Positions 6,945-15,183 of a stretch of DNA of 15,183 bases are shown piece after piece. The translations under genes were made by a program, and so were the position numbers. The DNA is taken from the NCBI GenBank assembly GCA_028040005.1, contig JAOFKK010000019.1, positions 1 to 15,183 of the forward strand, read 5' to 3'. This DNA is from Rickettsiales bacterium (GTDB lineage: Bacteria > Pseudomonadota > Alphaproteobacteria > Rickettsiales > UBA1997). Within the stretch, counting starts at the first letter, position 1, and each line of letters opens with the position of its first letter. The notes under the pieces were generated by a model, which had not been told where the DNA came from, did not search any database, and worked only from the letters and a program-made list of their open reading frames with translations.

Positions 6945-7515
6945 CTAAATTTATAAATTGTCCAATTTTATGAAATATTTTATTATCAGAGGTTAGTATT
7001 ACAAGACCTCCTTCTTTAATTCTGGTTGCAATTAAGTTAAATAATTTTTCTTGCCACTTCCGTTCCAAGAATTGATCTGGCCTTTCTAACAGCCAAAGAG
7101 TTTTAGGAGATAAGATTAATTGACTTAACTTTACCCTTTGTAGCTCATTATTATTTAAATCTTTAATTTTTTTATGATATATATTATCTAGATTAAAATA
7201 TGTTATTGCTGATGAAATTAATATCTGTGTGTCAGATAGGCAGGAAATAAAATTAATATTTTGTTTTACAGTTAAATTTGGATCTAAATTATTTTTGGTA
7301 GGAATAAAATTAATATCACTAGAATATAGGTGATAAAATTGTAATATTTCTTTATTATTCCATAAGATATTTATTTGTTTTGATTTATCTAAGCCGGCAA
7401 TTATTGGTAATAAATTTGATGAATTTTGTGATTGATTTAAAATAGATAAGGAAGATGGGAATATTGTATATGATATATTGATATTGTTATAAAATAGATT
7501 ATTAAGAGTCAGCAT
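6919..7515 (-). CDS. Degenerate CcmA-like ABC ATPase relative, ATPase motifs lost
   Basis: Length (198 residues) and segment order follow CcmA, the ATPase of the CcmAB(C) heme/cytochrome c maturation exporter: LLPIIAGL (35-42), ILWNNKEI (50-57), LDPNLTVKQNINF (77-89), a signature-region segment LNNNELQRVKLSQLILSPKTLWLL (in two parts, 120-133 and 134-143) and GGLVILTS (169-176). The catalytic motifs are gone. The P-loop position reads NQSQNSSN (27-34) with no GK[ST]; the LSxGQ signature reads LNNNE; Walker B with its Glu reads LLERP (142-146), so D-E became E-R; the switch His is D177. ATP hydrolysis is not expected. The frame is open and overlaps both neighbours, 14 bases with the VirB6-like gene and 26 with the methyltransferase, arguing for a retained structural role or a recent decay without frameshift. 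No ccmB is in the window. Confidence 0.75.
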   Translation of the reverse strand: MLTLNNLFYNNINISYTIFPSSLSILNQSQNSSNLLPIIAGLDKSKQINILWNNKEILQFYHLYSSDINFIPTKNNLDPNLTVKQNINFISCLSDTQILISSAITYFNLDNIYHKKIKDLNNNELQRVKLSQLILSPKTLWLLERPDQFLERKWQEKLFNLIATRIKEGGLVILTSDNKIFHKIGQFINLDDFTSKNI

Positions 7516-10500
7516 CTGAACTTTGGTTTAGAAAAGCTTCTGTATTTTTTAATATTGATAATTCCTCTTTAAGATTTCTGAATTCAATATCATTGTTAGA
7601 TTTATCTTTTTTTAGTTTTTCTAGCGCTTGCTCTATTACTTGTTTTTGTTTGTTTATTTCTTGTATTCTTTGATTTGTGGCATTCTTTGTATTTTGTATT
7701 TCTTTTAACTTTGCGAGAGTTCTTTCTGCTTCATCTTTAGAAGTGGGTTTGTCATTATTTTTCTTTTCCGTCTCTTCTTCTAATTTCTTTAGAGATTCTA
7801 ATTCTTTGTTTAAGTCAGATTCTTGTCTTTTTATTTCTTGATTTGAATTTATTATCTCTTTCTCTATGTTTTGTAGATTTATTACTAATTCACCACTTCC
7901 TTTTTTATTCTGTTCTTTTAATTTTGATATAACTTCCCTCTTTTCTTTTTCATTTAATTGAGAGTGATATAATCCTTGTGTAACTTTATATTTTGCATTT
8001 TCTACTGCTTGCAGTAAGTTTTTAGCTTCCTCTCTTTGTTTTACAGATTCTTCTATTTTACCTCTCTGGATGTCATCTATTTTTCCATTTTCTGATATTG
8101 TTTCTTGTCTTATTTTTTCATCTTCTTGCTTTATATAATCATTATAATTTTGTTGAATTTGAGAGAGTCCTTCAATGTCAGACTTAACCTGTATTGCAGC
8201 ATCATCAACAGTTTGGGGCTCTATTGGAGTATGCCTAGGTTCGTGTGAGAATCTATTTACTTTATTAGAATGGATAGGTTTTTTGTATAATTTATTATAA
8301 AGTGACCCGCCTATCATTTTTACAAGATAATCTTCGCTAAATTCTTTTATTAATTCTTGTTTTTCTTTTTCGGTTAAAGATGAGATATCTCTATCTGGAT
8401 TTTTTCCTAAGAATTTTTGTAATTTTTGTTCATAAGCTGGGTTATCCTCTTTGATAGATAATATTTCTGATTCAGTTAATTTTCGTCTTTTTGCTAACTC
8501 CTTATTGTCACCCTTATTAGCGATATCTTTTAATTTATAATGCGAACTATATGTTGTTTTGTATATTGATCTGGACAATACTGCTCCAGTAGAAATTGCT
8601 ATTACAGGTACTGTTACTGGAAAAGCTAATATTGCTACTGCCTTGCTTTTCATAGGGTTTCTATTTACTTTTGCCATAAATTGACTATGGTATTTATTGG
8701 TAAGATTAGATATAGGAATATTAGTGTTATTATATACATATCTCCCCGTTCTGTAGGCTGCTCTTGGTGCTAAGAAGGCCGCTCCCTCCTTATTATTATA
8801 TGCAAATCTTGCGGCTTTAAAGGTGGCTACCCCAAATGTTACCGGTACTATTCCAACAACTATCGCTATCGGTACCATCGCTCCTGCAGCTGCAAGAGAT
8901 TTGTATGGGTTGTTTCTTACCATCTCACCTTTTTTAGCAATATATTCTTTTGCCTTAGATGGTAATTTTTGAATTTCCTGAGGAGAAGTTAGGTTATTTA
9001 ATATTTCGTCACTTTTTTTGAAGGACATTAAATTTTCTGCATGGCTCCTATGGTATGATTGATGCTCGTTAATTCTTTGTTGTAATTTTTTAAAGTCTGG
9101 ATTATTTTGTAAATCTTTCTGTAAATCATCATATCCTTCTGTGGTTGTGATATTATATTTTTTATTTCGCATCATATCATCAATAATGTTATTTTCTTCA
9201 ATTTTTGTTTTTGTCAATACTTCTTTGTCAGTTATAATTCTTTTTATTGCTTTTTGTAATGATTCTTCAAAATCTTGACCAGAATATTTTTCTTTCAATC
9301 CTTGATCTTGTCTTAATTTTTTAGCTGCTTCTGGCGCTGTTATTAAAGACCCTTCTGATGTTAGATTTTTGAGTAATTTTTCCATTTTATGCTCCATAAA
9401 TTGCTTCTTTAGAGCTCTTTCTATAAATTCATCTTTACCCGATATGCTGGCAAAGGATCTTTGTCTAACTTCCTTCTCTATCGATCTATCATCTGCCTTA
9501 TATCCCTTTAGTTCACTTTGAATTTGTGATTCTATATCTATATGATTTGCCCCTGCCTTTTTTAGATTATTTACCGCCTTATCATCTAAATTATTATTAA
9601 TTAATTTATTGATAGTTTCTTTATCAAGGTGTAATTTCTTTTCTAATTCTAACCCAGCAATAACCTGCGATCTGCAAGATCTAATTTTTGGCTGAATGGA
9701 CTTAATTTGCTTATTAACTTCTATTTCTATTTTTTTTTCATGAAATGAATTTCTTGTTTCATTAAATTTGATAAAAGGGGATGATATTTTTTGACTAGCA
9801 TATTTGGACGCTCTTCCGACACGCGTATCACCAAATCTATTATCTGCACCTCGTGCAATTGCATCATGTTCTTTAGCGAATTTTGTAACATCAGACGCTG
9901 ATCTGAGCGCAAACTTTCCTCCTTTTAGCAATTCAGATGACCCTAATTTAAATGCTCTTGAGATTTCTTGTTGCGCTGCACTCATCATTGCCCCACCCTC
10001 TTTCGCGGTAGCAGCTGCACCACTATGGGAAAGTGCTTTTTCTTGCTGATATGATATTGTTGCTGCAGCAACTGCCCCAACTTGACTAATTATCATTTGT
10101 AAAAAATATAATAAAATAAAAACCTCCATGATAATTGATATCATTTCAAAAAAGTCTTTTCCTCCAAGCATATCACCATTAATTTGTTCTATACCACTTG
10201 TTGGGTCTGAAATGTAGATTCTAAAAAATGAAAATAATGATTTTAATATATTTCTAAACCACTGAGTTACTTCACCTGGAGCTGTTAGATTATCATCTAA
10301 GCCAGAAAGAGAGCCGCCGCCTCCCGCTGTTATGTTACCGCCTGATACAATAAGATCATATAAGGAATATGGACATGATTCAAAATATAATAAAGATTCA
10401 GGATCTAATTGACCATAAATGCCAATTTTATTATTAATAATGGATAAAAAGATATATAAAACTAAGAAAATCATTGTAATCTCAATAATTCTTGCGCCAA

Positions 10501-12340
10501 TATATACTATCCATCTATTAAAGGATGCTGACGTAACCTTGCTAAGGGTAGAAATAAAAAATATCGGTCCTATTGATAACAACATAATAACCGATGTTAT
10601 GGAGACTAAATATCCTAATATTATTTGAACCATGACATAAATGAAGAAAATCATTATAGCATATGTTCCTGCGATTATAACGATGCCAGCAATATTGAAT
10701 GGTGAGAATAATAAAGACCATAATTTAATGAAGATATTTTCTGACATAAAGAATGTTTTGATCATTTGGTCAGGAAATGCAAATTTTGATGAATGACCGT
10801 AATCGGTTTGGAATTTATCTTCTACAGCTATAAGATATGGATCTTGAGCACTGGTAAAATTAAGATTTAATGTGAATTGACTCATTATGTCTATAGCTCC
10901 CATGAAAAAGCCAACAACTAGGTCATTATACCATGACCAGCTATCAGGAGATGTAAAAAACAATATTAATGCAACTTTTAATATTCGTGTGGTAAATTCT
11001 TTGCGTTTAATATCCATGGATCCCGTTACCATACCAAGAGCAGAAAATGCAATATAAAATATCAGCGATAATTTTACGATAATTTGAAAAATATTATTAC
11101 CAACTATTCTTTCATATGATGTTTTAAGATATCCGTCTCCAATAAATAACCCCTCTACGGTTTTTACAATTTTTGTTAATATGCCTTCAAAATCTTGAGT
11201 TATTATACCTTCTATAAAATTGATATTATATTGACCATTATTATCATTATAATATCCGTCATTATAGCGTAATTTTATTATTTCTCCTGAGCCATGTCCG
11301 GGAAAAATAGCATTATTTGGGCTAATATATTCATAAATATTTTTATCATCAAAATAATATTCTGAATATAGGTGGTAAGTTTTATTTGGTATTTCATGAC
11401 CATTATCACCAAATAGGCCTATCATAGCACTAAAACCAGCATCATAATAGCATGTTTCTTGGTAATTTTTATCCTTAATGATTCCAGCATTATTGCGATA
11501 ATCTAAATTAATATATTTTAGTGATAAATTATTATAATGTATGTCTTCATCTGCACCATCATATATATCATCATCATTGGCATCAAAATAAAAAGCATCT
11601 GTGCAACTTGCGTTACTATTGGATTTTATATGAGTATTGCTATTATAAGGGCATTGGACACTATTGTCATTGATATTACCGCTATTGATATTACTGTTAT
11701 CGATATTAGTACAATATCTTAATCTTGCGTCATTGCTTGCTGCACCTCTGTCATAAGAATGAGTCGGCTCTTTCCTTATATTAAGGTTATTTACTTCATT
11801 TGTATTGCTATTTTCTATTCCAAATTGGGTGCAAAGGCAGTTATCTATATTATTTGGATCCTCATCTTGAAAAATATATTCTCTGTTTGCATCCTCTTGG
11901 TTGGAGTCTGTGACTTTTTCTGGTTTTAATTTAAACTTACCAGCTTCATGATTTTTTGGCTTAGCACATAATCTACATCTATTTATAGCGGATGCTGAAA
12001 CTCCGTGAAGGGAGTTGGTGTAAGTTTTTCCCCTAATATGTATTTTAAAGCCCTGACCATTTGACCTATACCCTGTGCTGCGCCATTCTGATAATTGCCC
12101 CCCTCCTAGGGTTGGATTATATTTGGTATTTGTAGTATTATAGCCTTTTGCACTTACAATTGATGATTCTATAGTGCCATTATCTCTAATACATCCTTTA
12201 TCAAAATCTTCCCCGGTAGCTAATATCATTAAAATTACAATTAATAATAGGGAAAATCCAGCTATAATAAAGAGTGAATATTGAGCGAATTTTTTTGCTA
12301 ATAAGGCTTTTTCTATGATCTCTTCTTTATTAGACTGCAA
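7502..12340 (-). CDS. Giant TrbL/VirB6-family type IV secretion protein
   Basis: VirB6 is the polytopic inner-membrane channel component of type IV secretion. This 1612-residue version has: a membrane helix at about 21-42; an exported region of about 45-410 with nine cysteines (C50, paired CRLC and CLC motifs near 119 and 168); the VirB6 core at about 418-762 with several helices and the typical SFNRWIVYIGARIIE segment near 607-621; then an 850-residue mostly charged tail. The tail holds two Gly/Ala/Val-rich hydrophobic stretches (about 1146-1172 and 1233-1256) and a coiled coil rich in E, K and Q (about 1490-1605). Large VirB6 paralogues are typical of Rickettsiales. The start is TTG: an in-frame TAA lies two codons upstream and the next Met, M38, would cut the first helix. 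Other vir genes are absent; the next two genes overlap it in series. Confidence 0.88.
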   Translation of the reverse strand: MQSNKEEIIEKALLAKKFAQYSLFIIAGFSLLLIVILMILATGEDFDKGCIRDNGTIESSIVSAKGYNTTNTKYNPTLGGGQLSEWRSTGYRSNGQGFKIHIRGKTYTNSLHGVSASAINRCRLCAKPKNHEAGKFKLKPEKVTDSNQEDANREYIFQDEDPNNIDNCLCTQFGIENSNTNEVNNLNIRKEPTHSYDRGAASNDARLRYCTNIDNSNINSGNINDNSVQCPYNSNTHIKSNSNASCTDAFYFDANDDDIYDGADEDIHYNNLSLKYINLDYRNNAGIIKDKNYQETCYYDAGFSAMIGLFGDNGHEIPNKTYHLYSEYYFDDKNIYEYISPNNAIFPGHGSGEIIKLRYNDGYYNDNNGQYNINFIEGIITQDFEGILTKIVKTVEGLFIGDGYLKTSYERIVGNNIFQIIVKLSLIFYIAFSALGMVTGSMDIKRKEFTTRILKVALILFFTSPDSWSWYNDLVVGFFMGAIDIMSQFTLNLNFTSAQDPYLIAVEDKFQTDYGHSSKFAFPDQMIKTFFMSENIFIKLWSLLFSPFNIAGIVIIAGTYAIMIFFIYVMVQIILGYLVSITSVIMLLSIGPIFFISTLSKVTSASFNRWIVYIGARIIEITMIFLVLYIFLSIINNKIGIYGQLDPESLLYFESCPYSLYDLIVSGGNITAGGGGSLSGLDDNLTAPGEVTQWFRNILKSLFSFFRIYISDPTSGIEQINGDMLGGKDFFEMISIIMEVFILLYFLQMIISQVGAVAAATISYQQEKALSHSGAAATAKEGGAMMSAAQQEISRAFKLGSSELLKGGKFALRSASDVTKFAKEHDAIARGADNRFGDTRVGRASKYASQKISSPFIKFNETRNSFHEKKIEIEVNKQIKSIQPKIRSCRSQVIAGLELEKKLHLDKETINKLINNNLDDKAVNNLKKAGANHIDIESQIQSELKGYKADDRSIEKEVRQRSFASISGKDEFIERALKKQFMEHKMEKLLKNLTSEGSLITAPEAAKKLRQDQGLKEKYSGQDFEESLQKAIKRIITDKEVLTKTKIEENNIIDDMMRNKKYNITTTEGYDDLQKDLQNNPDFKKLQQRINEHQSYHRSHAENLMSFKKSDEILNNLTSPQEIQKLPSKAKEYIAKKGEMVRNNPYKSLAAAGAMVPIAIVVGIVPVTFGVATFKAARFAYNNKEGAAFLAPRAAYRTGRYVYNNTNIPISNLTNKYHSQFMAKVNRNPMKSKAVAILAFPVTVPVIAISTGAVLSRSIYKTTYSSHYKLKDIANKGDNKELAKRRKLTESEILSIKEDNPAYEQKLQKFLGKNPDRDISSLTEKEKQELIKEFSEDYLVKMIGGSLYNKLYKKPIHSNKVNRFSHEPRHTPIEPQTVDDAAIQVKSDIEGLSQIQQNYNDYIKQEDEKIRQETISENGKIDDIQRGKIEESVKQREEAKNLLQAVENAKYKVTQGLYHSQLNEKEKREVISKLKEQNKKGSGELVINLQNIEKEIINSNQEIKRQESDLNKELESLKKLEEETEKKNNDKPTSKDEAERTLAKLKEIQNTKNATNQRIQEINKQKQVIEQALEKLKKDKSNNDIEFRNLKEELSILKNTEAFLNQSSDADS

Positions 12341-12492
12341 ATTTTATTCAAAATATTGTTAAAACTGCTATATAGTGATATCTATTAAGCAATTATTTGT
12401 ATAAATTTATTGAAAAAATAAAAGTTTTTCTTCAATAAATTTATAATATTAGATATATTTTGTAAATCTATATTAAATATAATTACTATAGA
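12341..12492. other. Leader region of the VirB6-like gene
   Basis: About 150 bases of extremely AT-rich DNA between tRNA-Leu and the VirB6-like gene. It holds a perfect 15-bp inverted repeat (listed separately). I see no convincing -35/-10 pair for the VirB6-like gene, so transcription may begin here from an unrecognised promoter or read through from tRNA-Leu. Confidence 0.4.
12400..12445. repeat. Perfect 15-bp inverted repeat
   Basis: TATAAATTTATTGAA (12400-12414) and its exact reverse complement (12431-12445) flank 16 bases. Inside, a mismatch is followed by three further A-T pairs. It lies 48 bases beyond the 3' end of tRNA-Leu and 60 bases before the VirB6-like start codon. Its only G-C pairs are one per arm, so it is a poor intrinsic terminator by composition, but its length makes chance less likely. 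It could end the tRNA transcript, protect an RNA end, or bind a regulator. Confidence 0.6.
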
Positions 12493-12578
12493 TGGTACCT
12501 GCGGCCGGACTTGAACCGGCACGAGCTAGGCTCCACGGATTTTAAGTCCGTTATGTCTACCAATTCCATCACGCAGGC
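12493..12578 (-). tRNA. tRNA-Leu (anticodon TAA)
   Basis: The 86-base cloverleaf reads from 12578. Acceptor arms GCCTGCG and CGCAGGT pair (first pair G-U), followed by A and an encoded CCA. The anticodon stem ACGGA/TCCGT encloses a loop with TAA at 12544-12542. The long variable arm is a class II hallmark expected for leucine, and the T arm GCCGG-TTCAAGT-CCGGC is perfect. Upstream, a TACAAT (12602-12597) is a possible -10 box without a good -35. Confidence 0.96.
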
Positions 12579-12908
12579 ATCTTGGTATGTTTAAATATTG
12601 TAAAACACCATTTGAGCCCTTTGCATAATTGATTTTCTGATGAGGATGATTTATTTATAACTTTTTAGGTAATTAAGTTGCAATTCAAAGAATTGTACCA
12701 TTTTTATCCAAATTTAATGATTTTTAGTGCAATACAGGTATATTACAGTAAAAAAATCACCAAATTTTGCCTAAAAATTATCTAAAAAATCAAACTACTT
12801 CAATCATGTAAAGCTCTCATTTAATAATCAGTAAATTATTTTATATTGCAAGTTTAATTATTTTAAAACATAATTTTAAAGTCTATTTTTATTATTTTAT
12901 AGATATAT
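12579..12908. other. 330-base AT-rich intergenic region between tRNA-Leu and hemA
   Basis: No credible gene was found: the longest ATG-initiated frames I traced are about 16 codons or fewer and lack ribosome binding sites. It must hold the divergent promoters of tRNA-Leu (minus) and hemA (plus, listed separately). An 8-bp stem with a 3-base loop is possible at 12679-12697 (TGCAATTC / GAATTGTA, one wobble). It is the longest gap in the window, so an unrecognised small RNA or regulatory region is possible but not shown. Confidence 0.5.
12846..12874 (+). promoter_or_regulatory. Candidate promoter of hemA-ispG
   Basis: TTGCAA (12846-12851) and CATAAT (12869-12874) are exactly 17 bases apart, each matching the sigma70 consensus at four or five positions. 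Transcription would start near 12881, giving a leader of under 30 bases before the hemA ATG. Confidence 0.45.
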
Positions 12909-14087
12909 ATGATTTATAGTGATTTCTTTGCCAGAATTTTAAAAAATGCTAAAAAAAATGGCATATATCGTGAATTTAATAATATCTCACGCATTTGTGG
13001 AAAATTTCCAAAAGCCATAAATAACAAAAATAATAAAGAAATCACCATTTGGTGTTCTAATGATTATTTATCTCTTGGTCAAAATCAAATGACCATAAAT
13101 AATGCCATTAATTCTTTAAATAATTTTGGCTTAGGATCTGGTGGTACTCGTAATATATCTGGTAATTCTAGTGAAATTGTTCAATTAGAAAAAGATTTAT
13201 CTAATTTGCATGATAAGGATTCATCTTTATTATTTACATCTGGCTATATAGCTAACGAAGCTACGATTTCCTCTCTTGCTAAAATAATTCCTAATTTAAT
13301 AATTTTTTCAGATGAAGAAAATCATGCCTCTATAATTGCAGGAATAAAAAATTCTGGATTAAAGAAATATGTTTTTAGGCATAATGACATCAATCATCTT
13401 GAAGAATTATTAAAAGAGCATGATATAGGTCATCCAAAATTAATTATTTTTGAATCAGTATATTCAATGAGTGGTGATTTTGGTAAAATTAATGAAATTT
13501 GTCAATTAGCAAAAGAATATCATGCTATGACAATGTTAGATGAGGTGCATGCTGTTGCGCTTTATGGTAAGAATGGCGCGGGTAGGGCGAGTCAATTGCG
13601 CTTAGATTGTGATATTGACATTATACAAGGTACACTTGCCAAAGGTTTTGGTGTTATTGGTGGTTATATTTCTTCTGATAATGATGTTATTGACGCTATT
13701 AGATCTGTAGCTCCGCCATTTATTTTTACAACTGCTATGCCACCTGTAATTGCTAGAGCATCTTCTGATAATATTTATATGGTACGAAATAATCCTGATC
13801 TAATGAAAGATTTTCACGATAATGTTTCTAAAACCAAAAGAATATTAGAAGAGTATGGCGTTGCTATTAAGGAAAGTGAATCACATATTATACCATTAAT
13901 TATTGGAGATGCGCAAAGGGCAAAAGATATTAGTTGTATTTTATTAGAAGAATATAATATTTATTTGCAAAATATTAGCTATCCCACTGTAAAAGAAGGA
14001 GAAGATATGTTAAGAATTACTCCAAATAGATTGCATAATGAAGAGATGATATATGATTTGGCAAAATCATTAAAAAATATATTGTAA
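12909..14087 (+). CDS. hemA: 5-aminolevulinate synthase
   Basis: This PLP enzyme joins glycine and succinyl-CoA to 5-aminolevulinate, the committed heme step of the C4 (Shemin) route in alphaproteobacteria and mitochondria. It is full length at 392 residues. Family features include the N-terminal YREFNNISR with substrate-contact R21, WCSNDYLSLG (48-57), NHASII with PLP-stacking H139, DEVHAV with D211 and H214, and the PLP lysine K245 in TLAKGFGVIGGYI. The N-terminal segment and the TLAKGFG context favour this assignment over related BioF and Kbl enzymes. The usual HAVGLYG reads HAVALYG here. Product flows to HemB at 5152. It starts an apparent two-gene operon with ispG, five bases downstream. 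Confidence 0.96.
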   Translation: MIYSDFFARILKNAKKNGIYREFNNISRICGKFPKAINNKNNKEITIWCSNDYLSLGQNQMTINNAINSLNNFGLGSGGTRNISGNSSEIVQLEKDLSNLHDKDSSLLFTSGYIANEATISSLAKIIPNLIIFSDEENHASIIAGIKNSGLKKYVFRHNDINHLEELLKEHDIGHPKLIIFESVYSMSGDFGKINEICQLAKEYHAMTMLDEVHAVALYGKNGAGRASQLRLDCDIDIIQGTLAKGFGVIGGYISSDNDVIDAIRSVAPPFIFTTAMPPVIARASSDNIYMVRNNPDLMKDFHDNVSKTKRILEEYGVAIKESESHIIPLIIGDAQRAKDISCILLEEYNIYLQNISYPTVKEGEDMLRITPNRLHNEEMIYDLAKSLKNIL

Positions 14088-14092
14088 TATCA

Positions 14093-15175
14093 ATGAAACA
14101 AACCAGATCTTATAGAATAATCAATCGTCGTAAAACTAAGGAAATTGCGGTTGGTAATGTTAAAATTGGTGCCAATAATCCAATTTCGGTACAATCAATG
14201 ACTAACACATTAACAACCAATATTCAGGCAACAATTAACCAGGTTAATGAATGTATTGAAGCTGGAGCAGAATTGATGCGAATTTCAGTTCCTGACAAAG
14301 AATCTTCTGAAGCTTTGGCAAAAATTATTCCATATTGTTCAGTACCAATCATTGCCGATATTCATTTTCATTATCGTAGAGCGATTGAGGCCGCAAAGGC
14401 TGGAGCTGGATGTTTGAGAATTAACCCTGGAAATATTGGTTCTAATGAGAAGGTGAAGGAAGTTATTAAGGCTGCAAAAGATTATGGTTGCTCCATTAGG
14501 ATTGGTGTTAATGCTGGTTCGTTAGAGCAAGAATTACTTGATAAATATCAAACACCTTGTCCACAAGCTTTGGTAGAATCTGCTAAAAGGCATATTCAAA
14601 TTTTAGAAGATAATGATTTTCATGATATTAAAATTAGCGTTAAAGCTTCCGACATATTTTTAGCTATTCGTAGTTATGAAGATTTGGCCGAGGAATGTAG
14701 CTATCCTTTTCATATTGGTATTACTGAGTCGGGTAGCTTGTCATCTGGTACGGTTAAATCTTCAATCGGTCTTGGTTATCTTTTAATGAATGGTATTGGT
14801 GACACAATAAGGGTTTCGCTTTCTGCAAATCCCGTGGAAGAGGTTAAGGTCGCTTATGAGATGTTAAAATCTTTGAATATTCGTGCTAAGGGAGTTGATT
14901 TGGTTTCTTGCCCATCTTGTGCTCGTCAGGCTTTTAATGTTATTGATGTTGTATCTGAGGTTGAGAAAAGAACTTCTCATATTAAAAATCCTATTGAAGT
15001 TTCTATTTTAGGATGCGTTGTCAATGGGTTGGGTGAGGCTGCTCATACTAAAATTGGCATTACTGGTGGTAATAATGATCGCCATAATGTTTATATTGAT
15101 GGTAAACCTTCTCATAAGGTTGAAACCAAGGATTTAGTTGATCATATTGTTAAATTAGTTGAAAAATATAGCTAA
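14093..15175 (+). CDS. ispG: 4-hydroxy-3-methylbut-2-en-1-yl diphosphate synthase
   Basis: IspG (GcpE) reductively converts 2-C-methylerythritol 2,4-cyclodiphosphate to HMBPP in the MEP isoprenoid pathway, using a [4Fe-4S] cluster. The 360-residue protein is complete and of the short bacterial form. The N-terminal TIM barrel includes NPISVQSMTN and ADIHFHYRRA. The C-terminal cluster domain has C273 and C276 (SCPSCAR), C308 (GCVVNG) and E315 (GLGEA), matching the E. coli ligands C270, C273, C305 and E312. It follows hemA by five bases, so it is probably cotranscribed; the two enzymes share no direct pathway step. Its reducing partner is unknown; FdxA (1250-1567) is a conceivable but unproven donor. 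No ribosome binding site is evident. Confidence 0.97.
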   Translation: MKQTRSYRIINRRKTKEIAVGNVKIGANNPISVQSMTNTLTTNIQATINQVNECIEAGAELMRISVPDKESSEALAKIIPYCSVPIIADIHFHYRRAIEAAKAGAGCLRINPGNIGSNEKVKEVIKAAKDYGCSIRIGVNAGSLEQELLDKYQTPCPQALVESAKRHIQILEDNDFHDIKISVKASDIFLAIRSYEDLAEECSYPFHIGITESGSLSSGTVKSSIGLGYLLMNGIGDTIRVSLSANPVEEVKVAYEMLKSLNIRAKGVDLVSCPSCARQAFNVIDVVSEVEKRTSHIKNPIEVSILGCVVNGLGEAAHTKIGITGGNNDRHNVYIDGKPSHKVETKDLVDHIVKLVEKYS

Positions 15176-15183
15176 TATCTAGC

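Noticed and set aside
6919..7515. Calling the CcmA-like gene a pseudogene
   Set aside because: The frame is complete, of normal length and overlapped by both neighbours; only the catalytic motifs are lost, so it is reported as a degenerate CDS.
9804..10049. Plus-strand 81-codon open frame inside the VirB6-like gene
   Set aside because: It lies antisense to the tail of the VirB6-like protein, has no recognisable motif and no promoter or ribosome binding site.
12190..12240. Lipoprotein signal at the N terminus of the VirB6-like protein (Cys50 after the first helix)
   Set aside because: The residues before C50 are DKG, which do not fit a lipobox, and the cysteine lies well beyond the membrane helix.

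Overview
The window is about 15 kb of very AT-rich DNA, densely packed with intact genes, and reads as the chromosome of an alphaproteobacterium, most likely of the order Rickettsiales or a close relative. The grounds are: 5-aminolevulinate synthase (the C4 heme route typical of alphaproteobacteria), an NDUFAF5-type methyltransferase homologue beside a CcmA-like protein, a PetR-like receiver, and above all a 1612-residue VirB6/TrbL-family protein with a large exported N-terminal region and a long cytoplasmic tail, a design known from the Rickettsiales type IV secretion system. Against a strongly reduced obligate parasite, the window also carries hisB and lysA, so a less reduced lineage is plausible. 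The exact taxon cannot be read from the sequence.

Layout. (1) 113-2508, minus strand: a tight operon mdh - fdxA - hisB - secreted cyclophilin, with 1-4 base stop/start overlaps at two of its three junctions and a good sigma70-like promoter at 2541-2568. (2) 2571-4183, minus: a stand-alone receiver-only response regulator overlapping lysA by one base. (3) 4228-4303, plus: tRNA-Thr(UGU). (4) 4465-5070, minus: an unrecognised exported, single-pass membrane protein. (5) 5152-6147, plus: hemB, meeting the next gene tail to tail with a 4-base overlap. (6) 6144-12340, minus: three overlapping genes, a giant VirB6-like protein, a CcmA-like protein that has lost all ATPase motifs, and an NDUFAF5-like methyltransferase. 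(7) 12493-12578, minus: tRNA-Leu(UAA). (8) 12909-15175, plus: hemA - ispG.

How the genes fit together. Heme is a recurring theme: hemA makes 5-aminolevulinate, hemB condenses it to porphobilinogen, and the CcmA-like protein derives from the ATPase of the heme/cytochrome c maturation exporter. mdh and fdxA belong to central and redox metabolism, lysA makes lysine from diaminopimelate, hisB is one histidine step, and ispG is an MEP-pathway isoprenoid step. The most unusual part is block 6, where a lone giant VirB6-like gene is translationally overlapped with a motif-less ABC ATPase relative and a complex I assembly-type methyltransferase. No transposon, CRISPR array or phage gene was seen.
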